The notes under the pieces: model-generated
Told to the model about the DNA's origin: nothing
Databases searched by the model: none
What the model saw: only the letters and a program-made list of their open reading frames with translations
Shown: positions 33,900 through 46,323 of the stretch, piece by piece
Position numbering within the stretch: position 1 is the stretch's first letter
How the letters are laid out: the number at the start of each line of letters is the position of its first letter
Source of the DNA: Euptelea pleiosperma
Lineage: Eukaryota; Streptophyta; Magnoliopsida; Ranunculales; Eupteleaceae
Assembly: GCA_035048495.1 (NCBI GenBank)
Contig: CM068553.1
Span: 23,313,190 to 23,377,189, forward strand
Direction of reading: 5' to 3'
DNA: 64,000 nucleotides
Made by a program: the position numbers and the translations under genes

Positions 33900-35299
33900 T
33901 TATTGATAAAAAACTTTCAGGTTGAATGCATTCTAAGGTCTTTCGATTACACCGCCGTTTGACATCTTTAGGAAATAGGATCCGTGTTGTCCCAGTTTAT
34001 CAATCACGTAGGGCCCTTCCTAATTTGAACTGAGCTTACCACTGTTGGCCTCCCTCGTGTTTTCAAATACTTTCCTGAGGATGAGGTCCCCTGGTCTAAA
34101 GACTCTGTGCTTCACCCTTCGGAAAAACATCCATTTGATCCTCTGTTGCAAAGGGTGCAACTCCTCTATGGGCACTCTGATCAATAGCGCATGCTTCTGG
34201 CAGCTCGGGCATTTGCAGACAAAGACCTTTGCATCTTTCTACATGTATGGCTAGAAATACCCTTGTATGATTGCCTTGTGTGATAGACTTCTCGCCCCCG
34301 AGTGGTTTCCGCACTCGTCGGCGTATATTTCTTCCAACACGGTTTGCTACTGTGCCGGGGTTAGGCATTTGAGGAGTGATCCGGATGCTGACTTATGGTA
34401 TAACTCTCCGTGTAACAAGGTATATCTTTTCGAGATGCCTTGTATCCGCCTTGCATCTATTTTTTATTCCGGGAGGGTCCCGTGCCAAAGGTAATTGCCG
34501 ATGTCGTCCATCCAGCTCGACACGCCCCCAGTGTTAACTGGTGCTATGTGTATCTCATTTGGCCTCTGTATGCTGGGGTACTCTTGGAAATCCACCGAAA
34601 TGAGTCTTGACTCTATCCCTCCTAGCATTATCGCCAGGTATGCTAACGAGTCTAAGTGCCTGTTCTCCTGTCTTAGGAGTTGGTACAGCTTCAAGTGAAT
34701 GAAGTGCTTTGCTAGTCCTCTTATTAAGGACAGGTAAGCTGCTATCCTTTCGTCCCTGGCTTGATAGGTCTGGTCGTACTGGCTAACGACGAGCTGTGAG
34801 TCAGTGTAGACCATCAAGTCGGTGACCCCGAGGTCTAAGGCAACGGTAACTCCCAAAATGATGGCCTCATACTCTGCCTCGTTGTTAGATGCCTTGAAGC
34901 CGAGTTTTACGGCCCTCTCAATTCTGGTGTTTTCTAGTGTTACCAGGATGATCCCGATTCTTGATCCGTCCTCATTGGCCGAGCCATCCGTGAACAATCT
35001 TTAACCCATTTCCTATTGGAATGCAGCCGGAGTTTCTGGTAAATGGAGGATGTTTGTGTCTTCCCCCCTAAGTTGCTTGATGTCGCTCATTAGGAAATTA
35101 GCTAGAAAACCTGAGAGGGCATGTCCTTTTTCGGATAATCGCGGGCTGTATTGGATGTCATACTACACCAGATGAATGGCCCATTTAGGCATTCAGCCAA
35201 ATAGGTCAATCTTTCCCAAGACAGACTTGAGTGGGAACTCGGTGTAGACCGTAATACTCTTCACGTCGAAGTACGGCTTCAATCTCCTGGACGCAAAAA
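33900..35299 (-). pseudogene. pol remnant of element B: RNase H, second RNase H, integrase ends
   Basis: One continuous minus-strand frame with stops. It starts at the end of the RT-linked RNase H (FASRRLKPYFDV...YTEFPLKSVLGKIDL). A second, archaeal-type RNase H follows (34997-34464, open 177 codons) with FTDGS, NNEAEYEA, YTDSQLV and RHLDSLA, i.e. the D-E-D-D residues at about 4, 40-42, 66 and 116. This second RNase H marks the Tat lineage. The integrase H2C2 zinc domain is next (CGNHSGARSLSHK...CKCPSCQKHA). The catalytic core is missing: the frame jumps from EELHPLQ to KHRVFRPGDLILRKVFENTRE and the GKLSSN(stop)EGPYVI domain. It ends at a natural TAA at 33900-33902. All internal stops fit C-to-T or G-to-A change. 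Confidence 0.85.
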
Positions 35300-36868
35300 T
35301 GAAAGTAGGGTTTTTTTGTGTCATTGGATCGGAAACCCTTCAATAATATTTGTAATTTCTCCAAATGGGTTCACTTAATCTGCAAATAAGCAGCTTGCAT
35401 AGTGGCTCGTGTCGGATATCGTCCGCACTCGAGATTAGTTAGCACAATAAGAAACAAGAATATATCAGAAAATGCTCAGAATAAATAGAAGGGGGAAAAT
35501 GGAGGAGGTTGATTTAAAATATGCTTGAGATTGTTGTTAAAACTATTAGAATGAAAAAAATATAAGAGAAATGAGAATGAAAAACACAATAAATGAAAAC
35601 AACTTAAACTTGAATTTTAAACTTGTTCATTAAACTAAAAACAAATGCTTACAATACTTGTCCAAATGCTTTACAACAGAAATAACATTAAACCAAATTA
35701 ATCTAGAAAGCCATTAAAATATTATCCTAGAAAGCATGTAAAGGTAGAGAGAGAAAGAAGAGAGAGAAAGAAGGTAGGAAGGTTAGAGAGATGAATTAAA
35801 GAGAAGCTTACCATTGAAGAGGTAGATGGTGCAACTCCGATTAAATCGACCTCAATAGGATTGAGGATTGTAGCCTTGTGAATGAGATGGTAGCAGGTAG
35901 TTCCGGTGTTGCAAATAAATAGGGGTTGAGGAGCAACCGTCAAAGGTATGCTTGTGAGTGAGAGAGAGAGAAGAAAAGAAAAGATGAGAGAAGTGAGGGG
36001 GGGAGAGAACCAACCCAAGAAGGAGAGATCATAGAACTCTTATAGACTTTTTTTTCTTTGCTTTTTGTAAAAATGATCACCATTGGATCTCTCTAGATCC
36101 AACGGTTGGGAATGGGTTAGTTAGATGAGAGAGAGAGTGATTAGGATAGAGAGAGATGGGGGAGAGAAGAATCGGTCAAGTGAGACCAATTCTCTCTTGT
36201 TGTTACAAATGCGCATGAGCATGGGTCATAGGCATGGGTCATGGGTATGGGCATGGGTCATGGGTCATGGGCCTAGGTCATGGGCCAAGATAGGTAGATA
36301 AAGAGAGAAATAAGAGAGAGGTGAAAGAAAAATACAAAAATAAAAGCATTGGAGGGTCTTGAACCCTGGTCTTCTTTATTCTCTCTCGTCCACTCCACCA
36401 ATAAGTGAAACTTATCCTTTGATGTCAATTGGTGTGGCCTTTAACACCTAAGTCCTTCTCTTCATCTTCAGTTATTCTTCTCTCTTTTAGTCCTTGTTTT
36501 GGCTCTACAATCCTCTAGCTTTGCCCGTACATGTCTTCTATCTTTTTATCCTAGCCTATTGGCTCTTTAAGCTTTGATAGAAGTCTTCTGTCGTTGATCG
36601 TGGGCCTACCAGTCCTCGAGAATCGCCCGATAGGGTCTCCTGCAAGTGAAAAAGTGCGTAATGAGATTCAACTAAAGCGACTTGATACTGGATTATCCGA
36701 AATGCATATATTTCATGCAAATAGTCAATTTTCGTCTAAAGAATGCGTTCTACGCAATGGAAGAAACTCTTATATGGAAAAGTCGACAAAAAGATAAGTT
36801 TTACGTAAGAGAATGCGACATCGCTATAAGGATAATGGCTTAAAATAAGCACTTTTGAGCGAATATCA
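35300..36868 (-). repeat. 3' LTR of A-III (short type)
   Basis: 1569 bp, the same short LTR type as A-I, TGAAAGTAGGG to GCGAATATCA on the plus strand. No long-type palindromes. Confidence 0.9.
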
Positions 36869-36881
36869 CAACCCCCAACTA
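36869..36881 (-). other. Polypurine tract of A-III
   Basis: Minus strand TAGTTGGGGGTTG directly before the 3' LTR, identical in type to A-I. Confidence 0.65.
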
Positions 36882-37898
36882 GCACATTGCCAATCCTTGG
36901 CAATTATTGCGAAATAAGTGAGCTAAAAAGGGCTTGGCATAATATGCTAGAAAACTTATTTACATTACTCAAAAAAACTCCGTTTTGTCAGATTATTTCA
37001 TGGATGTAAGAAATCATTCACGAATTAGAACTAATCAGCAAAATACAACACTTCTATAAATGGACTTTCAAACAAAAGATTACTCAGACTCAGTGTGTAT
37101 GTGTGTGTTCAACATCATCCTTATCTAGCAGTAGAGATATTTGGATCTCCTTAGAGACTCTATGCCTCGACCTCAATCCTCATTTGTATACCACTCAGAA
37201 GTGAATCACTCAGAAATTGTTTTATACTTTTCTCTCAAACTATATGTGAGGAGATGAATATAGAAACTGGCAAACGTCTCACATATATGTTCTTGAATAG
37301 AGGGTATAAGAAGATTTAAGATCTCATGATTGGAATGTCATATCTCTTAAGAACGTTAGATCAAACTCTATAATTTCTCCTATTTTTTTTGTTCATTCTA
37401 CACACTTGATGATGGTACTAATCTAGAATCAAATAGGACTTGCATAGGTTGTATTGAGGCTTAGGATAGGTTCAGAAAAGAATGGTATTCTGGTATTCAA
37501 AAATTATGAGAGGGTATTTCACTATTCTTTGCAACTTTTCCCAAGGGTAGTATTTCTTTGACTTTTCTTCTTTTCTTTTTCAAATTTTTGTCTCTTTGGA
37601 TATTCTTCAACTTTTTTCTTTCCTTCTTTCTTTCTAATCATGTTTCTTTTCAGCTCAAACCATTTGTTTTGTTTTATTTTCTTTTCCTTTCTTGGTTACT
37701 ATCTTTTCATGGTGTAATCATACCAAATACTCTTTGATCCCTCTCAGAATATGGTTATCGTACTGAACTCTTTTTTTTGGGATTGGGTTTTTGGTTGATG
37801 GGTTAACAAGAAAAGGTTTTCATCAACAAGCTCAAAAATGGTTTCTAACGGTATAGATGTTAGGGAAGCTAGAAAGTTTGATTGGCTAGAAAGATGGC

Positions 37899-38072
37899 CT
37901 ATATTTCACTTTTTAGGGTTTGTACTTTCATCTTCGATGTATCGAATGGATATAGAGAAGGTTCTTTATGTAATAATTCAAATTTGATGTCGTTCTGAGT
38001 TCTGTGACCAAAGAAAGGGTTAATGAGATCATTCAATGGAAATATTTGGGGACTAGAAGAATTGTGAGTCAT
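37899..38072 (-). pseudogene. Truncated copy of the small downstream ORF
   Basis: 57 codons matching the first part of 19073-19426. An insertion of a few bases then shifts the frame into TAG. Changes before that are mostly conservative (for example Ser-Glu to Asn-Asp near codon 14). Confidence 0.4.
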
Positions 38073-38398
38073 CTTGTGACTCAGAATAATTTTATAACCC
38101 TCAGAAATAATGAAAAGCTCAAAACTGGGTTAGGTCTCCACAATCGTTCTTCTTAGATCTCTAGATAATTTAAACTTCGGATAATTCTGACGTTGATATG
38201 TGAACATTTTTGCTGAATCTGAGTTTTCAAAGATTTTTCAATCCATTGTAATAATATTTGCTTTCAGACTGAATGAAGAGTTAATAAGTGATTTTTCAAA
38301 ACAGACATCATTTTCAATAAATAAACTTTTCAAAAACTTTTTACTCATCAAGTCAAGGCATTTTCGAAAATCATATGAAATCACACCCAAAAATACAA

Positions 38399-38401
<3 letters not shown>

Positions 38402-38452
<51 letters not shown>
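38402..38452. repeat. CT microsatellite
   Basis: About 25 CT units in the 3' region of A-III. A-I has about 12 GA units at the same place, so the tract expanded or shrank after the copies separated. Confidence 0.9.
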
Positions 38453-38456
<4 letters not shown>

Positions 38457-38833
38457 GGAAAACATGAGTTTTGGCCACCCCCAACTTAAACAGGACACCG
38501 TCCTCGGTGCTCATGATCGGGACATAAAAAGATAAAAAATTGATAATTCATTATGCAAGAGTTTAGGAAGTGTTTTACCAAATTGGCATAAATTGGACCT
38601 TGTGTGGTACCCGATGATCTGCAAAATGAATGTACCTGCATGTCCAAATAGATTTGACAATAATATATGCATGTGACTCACGTAACTCTAAGAATACCGG
38701 AATTACCTTTCTGAAAGCGCTAAGTTTTATGTCTTCAGCCAGACATGACGGGGGTATATCAAGTACCCCCAACGAGGTTAAAACTCACGGAGACTGAGTG
38801 AATCTGTAGTCTTCTAAGGTAGAACAAAGACTG

Positions 38834-41145
38834 TTATCCTATCCCTTGTCTAGGTATACCTGTGTAGAACATATCTTTCTCAGTGTAAACTGAGAGAAGG
38901 ATAGTAAGTGCTCTGAGGAGACCCGCAAAATCATGTAGTTGAGCAGGGAAGAATTGAAGCTTCTCAATAAAAACTGAGAGGAGAGGAGTAGGGGATTCTC
39001 TGACCATGGGTAGCAGAGCCGCAAACTCATTGAGTTTAGCGGGAAGGTATTTGAATGGAGCAAACTCCCGCAGATCAGTTATACCAAAATTGTCTGACTC
39101 CAAGATGAAGTCAGACTTAAAGTGTTCTTGACACTGGAATAATTTATTATTGGGAGAGTCCGAAAGTAGACTCTCTACAGCACATGGTGTATCGACAATA
39201 TCGAAGTATGTTGGCTATTCAAAAATGGTAACCTCTGCCTTGAGGTTGTCAAATGTCGTCGACGTGTCATTGTCCCCACACCCGATATGTGCATCAGCAA
39301 CGGTGAGGAACAGTGGGGCCAGGACAACTAGGATTGCACTATCTAGATAGTTCTCAGTGTCTGGAATGTATGCTTTAGGTGCAGACAATGAAGCATCAGA
39401 GGTAGATGATTCTTCTAAGCGAGGTTCAGAAGTCGGTGCTATGAAGGACACTGAAAATGGAGACTCTGGCTCATCAATATTGTAGTCCGATCCTTTGTTT
39501 GTAGCATCCTCAGTTTCCTCTTGTAAAGTCTGGTACTTAGTCCAGCTGTGCAACTCCTCATTATGGACTGTGTCCATGGTATTCTCCTCTAGATAAGCCA
39601 TAGGTTGGCTAGTGAAGTTGACTTCCTCTTTCTCATTTTCTAACTCACCTAAACGGTGTTCCAGGCTCTCCATGGAGCACTGTTGTTGGATGATGTATTG
39701 CGATAGGAGTTCTTCTAGACTATGTTTAGTAGCAGACTGTGGCGGTTCAGCTAAAAGAAATTGAGGTGCTAACTCTTGAATGTAGTCCGACTGAGTATGA
39801 AAGTTATATGATGGATGTGAGTCTGGGACTATCTGCTGACTCTGAAAATCCAAATGAGTCCACTATTGACCAAAATATTCAGTTCGTGGACCTGGCTCAT
39901 ACTGTGTCTGTGAGCATTGCCAGTCATACTCTCCATTGGGTTGATGAAACCCGAAAGGATAATTATCATTCGGAAGTGGCTACTAGAGAAAAGACTGTTC
40001 CCAATCAAAGCCGTGGTGACTCCTATTGTCCGGATGATAAGTGTTATCATCGAAAGTCTGCATTGGAGATGGAAATGTACTGAAAGTACAGACATCTTGC
40101 TCGACAGGAGGATAATATCTTAGAGACTGAGAATTGTGCACAGGTTGCTGGACCGAGACAGCAAGGGCAGAGACTGATTTGGTAAGTTCTTGAATTAGGG
40201 ATTGTAGCTTGAGGTCACCCTTCGCCTCACATCCCATAGAAGTCCGTTGGACTGGAGTGTTATACTGCACACAAAATTGGTATTCCAATGTTGGGAGTTT
40301 TCACCTAGTTCTCCTAAGAAAATGTAGGCTTCTGTTGGAGTCTTGTGCATGAATCTGCCTTGGCACATAAACTCTAGTAGAGTTTTGGACTAATTAGTGA
40401 GTCCTTTATAGAACATGTGGACTAGACTCCATTTGTCAAAATTATGATGGGGACATTTAGTGAGAGTGTTTTGGAACCTGTCCCATGCTTCATGGAATCT
40501 CTCATTCAACCTTTGTCAAAAGTCGTGGATGATCTACTTCATCTCATTCGTCCTTGACATGGGGTAAAATTTGAATACAAACTTCCGAGCTAATTCTTCC
40601 CATATAGTAATAGAATTTTCGGGCAAAGAATAAAACCAATCAGCAGCTCTATCTTTCATAGAAAAGGGAAAAAGTCTCAATTTGACACTCTCGTCACCAG
40701 GGTGTTGAAGTTTGAAGAGAGTGTAGATGTTCAAAAACTGCCTTAGATGAGTGTACGGGTCGTCTCTTGGAAGACCATGAAAGGTAGGCAGCAATTGTAC
40801 TACGTGCGGTTGAATTTCGAACTGAACTGCCGTCGTGGGTGGAAGTACAATACAAGTGGGCGGGTTTGCAGAGATAGGCGTGTACATCTCAATGAGAGGT
40901 CGTTCAACTGCCAGTTCTACAAATGTAGTTTCTCTGGGAGAGGAGGGGAGGGTAGGAGATAGAGTAGGTGAAGATACCGATGAAGAATCTAGAACGTTAG
41001 ACTGACTCTCAGATCCAATCAATCTACTGTTGGATCTGGTCCACACGAGCATATGCTTGTAAAAGCAAGCTGTAAACTGGGCAAAAAGTTGCCAGAGGAG
41101 AACACTAACCTGAAGTAGACTATATGATGCACAAGGAGCAAACAT
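38834..41145 (-). pseudogene. Degenerate gag of A-III (Athila-like)
   Basis: Starts at 41145 and stays open 203 codons to 40534: MFAPCASYS start, FHGLPRDDPYTHLRQFL, LRLFPFSMKDRAADWFYSLP, FKFYPMS, which is the N-terminal half of a Retrotrans_gag domain. It then has in-frame stops at former CAG and CGA codons and small shifts. Further blocks at 40288-39983, 39853-39215 (MESLEHRLGELENEKEEV coiled-coil-like part, Ser/Thr/Pro-rich part) and 39103-38834 match the C-terminal extension in A-I. It is the best preserved start of the three gag copies. No zinc knuckle and no following pol. Confidence 0.82.
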
Positions 41146-42502
41146 GATAACCCTATTTCTAAAACAATCAGGATATATTAAGAGATTATCTTGTTAGTAT
41201 GTGGGCTGAGGTATATTATGACAGTGGGCGGACCACTGGTTTATCTTGTTACCCGCTGGACTAACTTTTTGTACTCATGGGTTCTCACCAGGCTACACTC
41301 TTCAGAGCGAATCCTTTAGTACTAACTCTAGTCAACAACAAGACAATCCGAAGTCTAAACAGACGTGCGGCACAACGGCTAACTTAAATACGTCCTAGAC
41401 TAACTAGATTGGTCAAGTATTTAAGAAGAGTGTTCCCTCGAGTTAAGCTAGGGTTGGTGCGAGTTCCTAATCCAACACTAAGCTAATCCGACAGACAATC
41501 AAGGAGGCCACTTACAAGCTCGGTATACTTGAGTAGTAGGGACCTATAGGTGTGTTAGATAATAGGGACCCGCACTCATAGACTTAATCGACTTGATCTT
41601 TTAAGGAGTCGCTTTATGTGGAGTTTTCCTCGAACACCGATCTAATTGGGCTCTACTTCTTGATTGATTTTACTTCTTGGCTGTGGGTGCACAAAAGCTG
41701 GAATGACTAGGTGAGTGATGAAATCCCAGCAGTTTCAAGTTAAAGCTGGGTTTGCTCTTTAATGTATTTTATTACGGCCAAACCAAGTAGTTCCGATAAT
41801 GTTTGCAAAAGTAAATAGACAATCGGCACAATATTTGCACAATGATCAAGATCAGACTCAAGGCGAGGTGTAGACACTTACCTGCCCGTTGGCTATGCAC
41901 AGGATCTCCTCTGTGAGATAGGGAGGGGTATCCAAATGGGCCTGGGCCCGACTCCACCTCTTTGAGCTTTCACTCCCGACTCACTTGGTAATCGCAATCT
42001 GCAATTACGTTAGTCCACAATGGTTTATGGTATGGATTTGGAAGGTATACCGCCTTTGGGGTTTCAAGAAACACGCAATGATTTATGGCAGGTATTGTGA
42101 ATTAGTTCCAATTAGGATTTGAAATTCAACTTTAGCTATTTCCGAATTAGGTTTCAGAAATATCTACTTTTGAGTTACCCGGAGTTGGAAACCTTCCAAA
42201 ATGAATCAAATAATCAATGGTGATCTAACTAGAAATAGCAAAATTGAAATCTGACCCTAATATTTTTTTGTATTTTTTAATTAATTAATTAATCTAGCAG
42301 TTATTGTAAAAGGAAAGAAAATAAATTCTAAGTTATTACAACTTTGCACTCGGCCGTCCGAGGCATTAAAATAATAAATGAATAATGTGAAAAATAAAAT
42401 GAAAAGTTTATTGATTTAGATCGGATCTTCAAGATTAAGCAGCTTTCCGATTTCCTGTTCGTCTTTTTGTAATCCTGTCAACCGAGTGGCAAAGGAAGCA
42501 TT
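41146..42502 (-). other. Untranslated leader and PBS region of A-III
   Basis: Collinear with the A-I leader without the solo LTR, hence the empty site near 41289. The PBS next to the LTR (about 42483-42501) is strongly mutated from the tRNA-Asp type. Confidence 0.6.
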
Positions 42503-42535
42503 TGAAAGTAGGGTTTTTCCATGTCGTTGGATCGG
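42503..42535 (-). repeat. 5' LTR of A-III, inner fragment
   Basis: 33 bases starting TGAAAGTAGGG, cut at 42535 by a solo LTR and resuming at 45837. Confidence 0.85.
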
Positions 42536-43869
42536 TGATATTCGCTTAAAAGTGCATATTTTCCACTATTATCTTCTAAGAGTTTTCACTCTCCTACGTT
42601 AAAATGCTCTATTTATCTACTTTTCTACGTAAAAGTCTCTTTTGTTGCGTAGAACACACTTTTCTGGACGAAATGGTATATTTGCATGCATTAAACACAT
42701 TTTTGGAAGTCTAGACATTGAGTCATTCTGATAAAGTCTCACTACGCGCTTCTTCTGTCGCAGGAAACCCCGATGGGACAATTCTCGAGACTTGCGAGCC
42801 CACATCGATCAGAAAAGCCCATTATCAAAGCTTAAAGAGCCCACATGCTATGACTAGAAGATATGGGCTGAAAAAGAGGACCGAAGAGCCAGCCCAAAGA
42901 ACGAAGAGAGTGGGAGAGCCAATGACCAAGAGACGGACCAAAGCGTTTAAAGCTGCATGAATCGACAAGGAATGATGGTCTGCTCTACTAGTGAAGCGTG
43001 AGGAGCGACACAGTGAAGACCAGGGTTCCAGACCCTCTGTTAGTGATTTTCTCTCCAATTTCTGACATTTTCTCCCTCATCTCCCCTAATTCTCTCTCCT
43101 CTCTCTAAATCCTAATTTTCTCTCTCCTAGCTCTAATCGACTCTCTCTCCTTGACATCACCCTTATCCATCAAATCCACCGTTCGATCGCCATCTGATCC
43201 ATCCATCCTATGCATCTGACCATCTGATCGTGCCTCCGATCAGTCGATCATCCATCCTATCACCCGCCCGATCTCCATTGTAAAATCTCAATCCTTAGGG
43301 CGCGTTTGATTGTAGAGAAATGCCCCAAATGGTTGATTGTGGCTGAGAGCGCATAGCTCGATTTTCGAGGAAAGAAAAATGCATTTTTCTTGATGGGTGT
43401 TTCACTAGAAAAATGTATTTTTCTCCCCTGGCTACCAAACGCACCCCTAACCCATGGCCTCGGAAGAGGCCCACATCCATCTGGGCCCACGATTTTTGGC
43501 ATCAGTCCATGGCTCACTATCCTGCTAACTTATCATTTGCCAGCTCATCAAGGCCCATTATCTATGGCCTTTTATCCGCAAGCCCTCAACCCATAACCTA
43601 CGACAAGTGGACCCCGCATTGATTCCACATTTTTTCTCTTCCATGGGCCCCACTTTCAAGCCACACAAGCGGTTTTCTCATGGAAACTATAAGAGAATGT
43701 CTCACACGGTTTTAGAAATCGTATCATTTCCTATTCTCTCTCTTCCCCCATAAGAGGAAAGTCTCCTCTTTCCTCTATCCCATTCCATAAGGAACCCACG
43801 GAATACTCAAGAGATCGAACTATCTCTTGAAAGATCCAATGGCTATTATGAAGGGTGCCTCCCACGTTG

Positions 43870-43877
43870 TATAAAGG
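43870..43877 (+). promoter_or_regulatory. TATA box of solo LTR
   Basis: TATAAAGG followed by GAGGCTGAAACCC, which corresponds to the start of the transcribed leader in sister LTRs. Confidence 0.45.
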
Positions 43878-44339
43878 GAGGCTGAAACCCTAGAGAAGGA
43901 CGGTTCCCTTCCCCCTCATTCTTTCTCACCCTAACCCCTCTCTAACACCTCATCTCAAAAAAAAAAAAAAAAAAAAACTCTCTAAGAAAAACGATGCTGC
44001 CTCTTCTCTTGGGCAGCAACGTTCTTCTCTCCCCTTGCTTGCTCTCTCTCTGCTCTGATTCTGTTTCAAGAGGAGACATTGGAAGCTTCACAGACTGCTG
44101 CACAACCAGTGCAACAGCCTTTTCCATCTCAAGATCCATTGTCATCCCCACTTGCAGGTACACTCATCTTCACCATCGTCTGTATCTTCTCAAGCTGGTC
44201 TTCCACTCTGCAACTTGAGTTGCAGATCTGGCACTCCCACTCACCAACACCACCGCCTGCAACCTCCATTCCTCTCTCTCGCTGCTCCTCATCTTTTCCT
44301 TCCCACTTTCTTAGTCTTCTTCTTCTTTTTCAAACTTCA

Positions 44340-44363
44340 CCGGAGTTGCAGGTTCAACTCCGG
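44340..44363. repeat. GGAGTTGCA-type palindrome
   Basis: CCGGAGTTGCAGG followed by TTCAACTCCGG. One arm has lost part of the TGCA. Confidence 0.75.
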
Positions 44364-45836
44364 TCGGTCATCTTCTTCACCACTCACCTTTCCATCTTGT
44401 TGTTGCACACAACAACTCCTCATCTTCCTTTCATATCTAACGGCAGTATTGCTGCTGAATCCATGAGCTGCCTTTGTGTCCACACTTGCTGGTATTCTCC
44501 ACAGCCCCTTGTTGGAATTTCACCATTGATTTCGGCCACCTGTTCCTCCACCAATAGCATCTAACGTGTTGCTTCTAGCCTTGCTGCTCCTCTCCCTCCT
44601 CTATCTTGAAGACCAGCAACCACACTATCCATTGTTCCTCCACCGTCAAACCAGCAACAAGTGTGCCAATTTCAATCCCTCAGGCGCTCAACGCCCACCT
44701 GCTGGTGTGTTTTGCCAATCTTCACATCCTCAAGGTGTGCATGAGCACCATCCTTCACTGTTTCGACCTTCCACTGCTGGTTTGCTCACCTCCTCTACCA
44801 AGAAGAACCACGGTGCTGCTATCATTGATCTTCTTCTCCACACTCTCCGGCGTTCTTCTTCTTCACCGATCGCCTGAACTGTTGTTGCGTTCTCCAGCCA
44901 GCCACGCCTTTTATCTCCTCCACATCCCTAGCAAACAGTAACACCTGCTCCATCCACCATCTTCCTCACCTTGCTGCACATCTTCACCCCATTCTCTATT
45001 CCAGCAACTACTGCCAGCTTGATCCATCTTCATGGGTTGATGTAACACCGTGAACCACACACCAGCAAGCTCGACCAAGGTTTCTCTTCCTCTTACCTTG
45101 CCTCTTCATCCCACGGGTTGCACTTGCACCCACAGCAACCACACCTCAGTTTCCATCACCTCCAACAACCATCACTTGATGCACGTGCCAGCCACTTGAA
45201 CTCCTCTAACGGTTGAGAAGCAACTCCATCGTGGTGCTACCGGCCGTAGTCGATCCACATCCATGGTAATGTGCAAAAAGGTGATCCCATTTTCTCTTTC
45301 TCTCTCTAAAGTATCTCTACTTTTCTCTCTCTATCCACCTTCATCTCTCTAGATTGATTCTCTCTCTCTAAAAACCCATTTCTCTCTATAAGTTTCTCTC
45401 TCTATAAGTTTCTCAAGATCATTTTCTTTCTCTAAATTTCTATTTTCCTTTTGAATGCTTTCTTTAATTTGTGGTTATTTCAAGCAATGCAATTAATGTA
45501 ACATTTTATTCTGAATTAATGAATGCCAAGTTTGATTCTATTAAATAGAATTTAATTTTAGTGATTTTCATTGTTTTACTTTCTTGGATCTCAAAAAAAA
45601 AATCAACTTTTAAAACCGATCACATCACCATTCTCACCCTTCCATCAATTCCTAGCATTTTTCGTCATATTGTTCTAATAATGCACTAACCCAACTAATC
45701 CCGAGTGCGGATCGACATCCGACACGAATCCCTATACAATATCTTTGAATTTTACAGGATAATCGGATAATATTACAAATGTGTTGAAGTAGGGTTTCCG
45801 TAATCAACGATGCGGAAAAATCCTACTTTCAATCGG

Positions 45837-46042
45837 AAACCCTTGATTTCAACAATATTTGTAATTTCTCTGAATTGGTTCACTTAATCTGCAAATAAGT
45901 AGACTTGCATAGTGGCTTGTGTCGGATATCGTCTACACTCGGGATTAGTTAGCACAATAAGAAACAAGAATAATCAGAAAATGTTCGGAATAAATGGAAG
46001 GGTGAGAATGGTAGAGGTTGATTTAAAATATGCTTGAGGTTG
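45837..46042 (-). repeat. 5' LTR of A-III, outer fragment
   Basis: Continues the LTR to a GCTTGAGGTTG junction at about 46042, where gag of B begins abruptly. A deletion breakpoint. Confidence 0.8.
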
Positions 46043-46323
46043 GACTCCCTTGACGTGGTTAATCGGTTGCTATGACTGTGCCCCCGTGACCTTCTGAGTC
46101 CGGTGTGTCTGGATGCCATGTTGATGGATACCTGATCATTATCGGCCGACTGCTTCTTCAGACGCCTCCTTAGCCTCCTATTTTCTTCTTGCAGTTTCGT
46201 GACCAGTTCTTGATGGTCACTCTGTTCTTCTCGTACCCTTCTCCTCTCTGAAATGGTATCTCGGAGGTCTCTGACGGGGCCAACTTCCCTGCCGTTTAGT
46301 TCTGTTCGCCGCGTGTTCACCAT
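46043..46323 (-). pseudogene. N-terminal gag remnant of element B
   Basis: About 94 codons from ATG at 46323, MVNTRRTELNGREV onward, rich in charged residues with a coiled-coil-like LVTKLQEENRRLRRRLKKQ segment. It lies 3' of the PBS as gag should and has no stop, but is cut by the deletion junction at about 46042. No Gag core domain is left. Confidence 0.65.

Larger units (their letters stand above)
36882..38833 (-). other. 3' untranslated region of A-III
   Basis: About 1.95 kb, collinear with 18321-20255 of A-I in reverse. It contains the small-ORF relic and a long CT microsatellite. No pol motifs. Confidence 0.65.
42536..45831 (+). mobile_element. Solo LTR of family A inside the 5' LTR of A-III
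   Basis: 3296 bp with a perfect ATCGG duplication (42531-42535 and 45832-45836). Plus orientation, TGATATTCGC to CCTACTTTCA. It has a TATAAAGG at 43870, a palindrome at 44340-44363 and a CT-rich, Pro/Ser/Thr-coding-looking centre. The CArG box of other long LTRs is not recognisable here. Confidence 0.93.
35300..46042 (-). mobile_element. Element A-III: gag-only family A element, right end deleted
   Basis: Minus-orientation twin of A-I inside pol of B. The left (3') LTR is complete (35300-36868). PPT, 3' UTR, small ORF, gag and leader follow in the same order as A-I. The right (5') LTR survives only as 42503-42535 plus 45837-46042, split by a solo LTR. At about 46042 it joins the gag start of B, so one deletion removed the rest of this LTR and most of gag, protease and RT of B. 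No second target duplication can be expected. Confidence 0.88.

Noticed and set aside
39739..40083. Plus-strand ORF of 114 codons and the similar one at 28386-28796
   Set aside because: Both are antisense shadows of the gag genes of A-III and A-II, which have recognisable Gag motifs on the minus strand.
44079..44941. Ser/Thr/His/Pro-rich overlapping ORFs
   Set aside because: CT-rich LTR core; three frames are open at once, so composition explains it.
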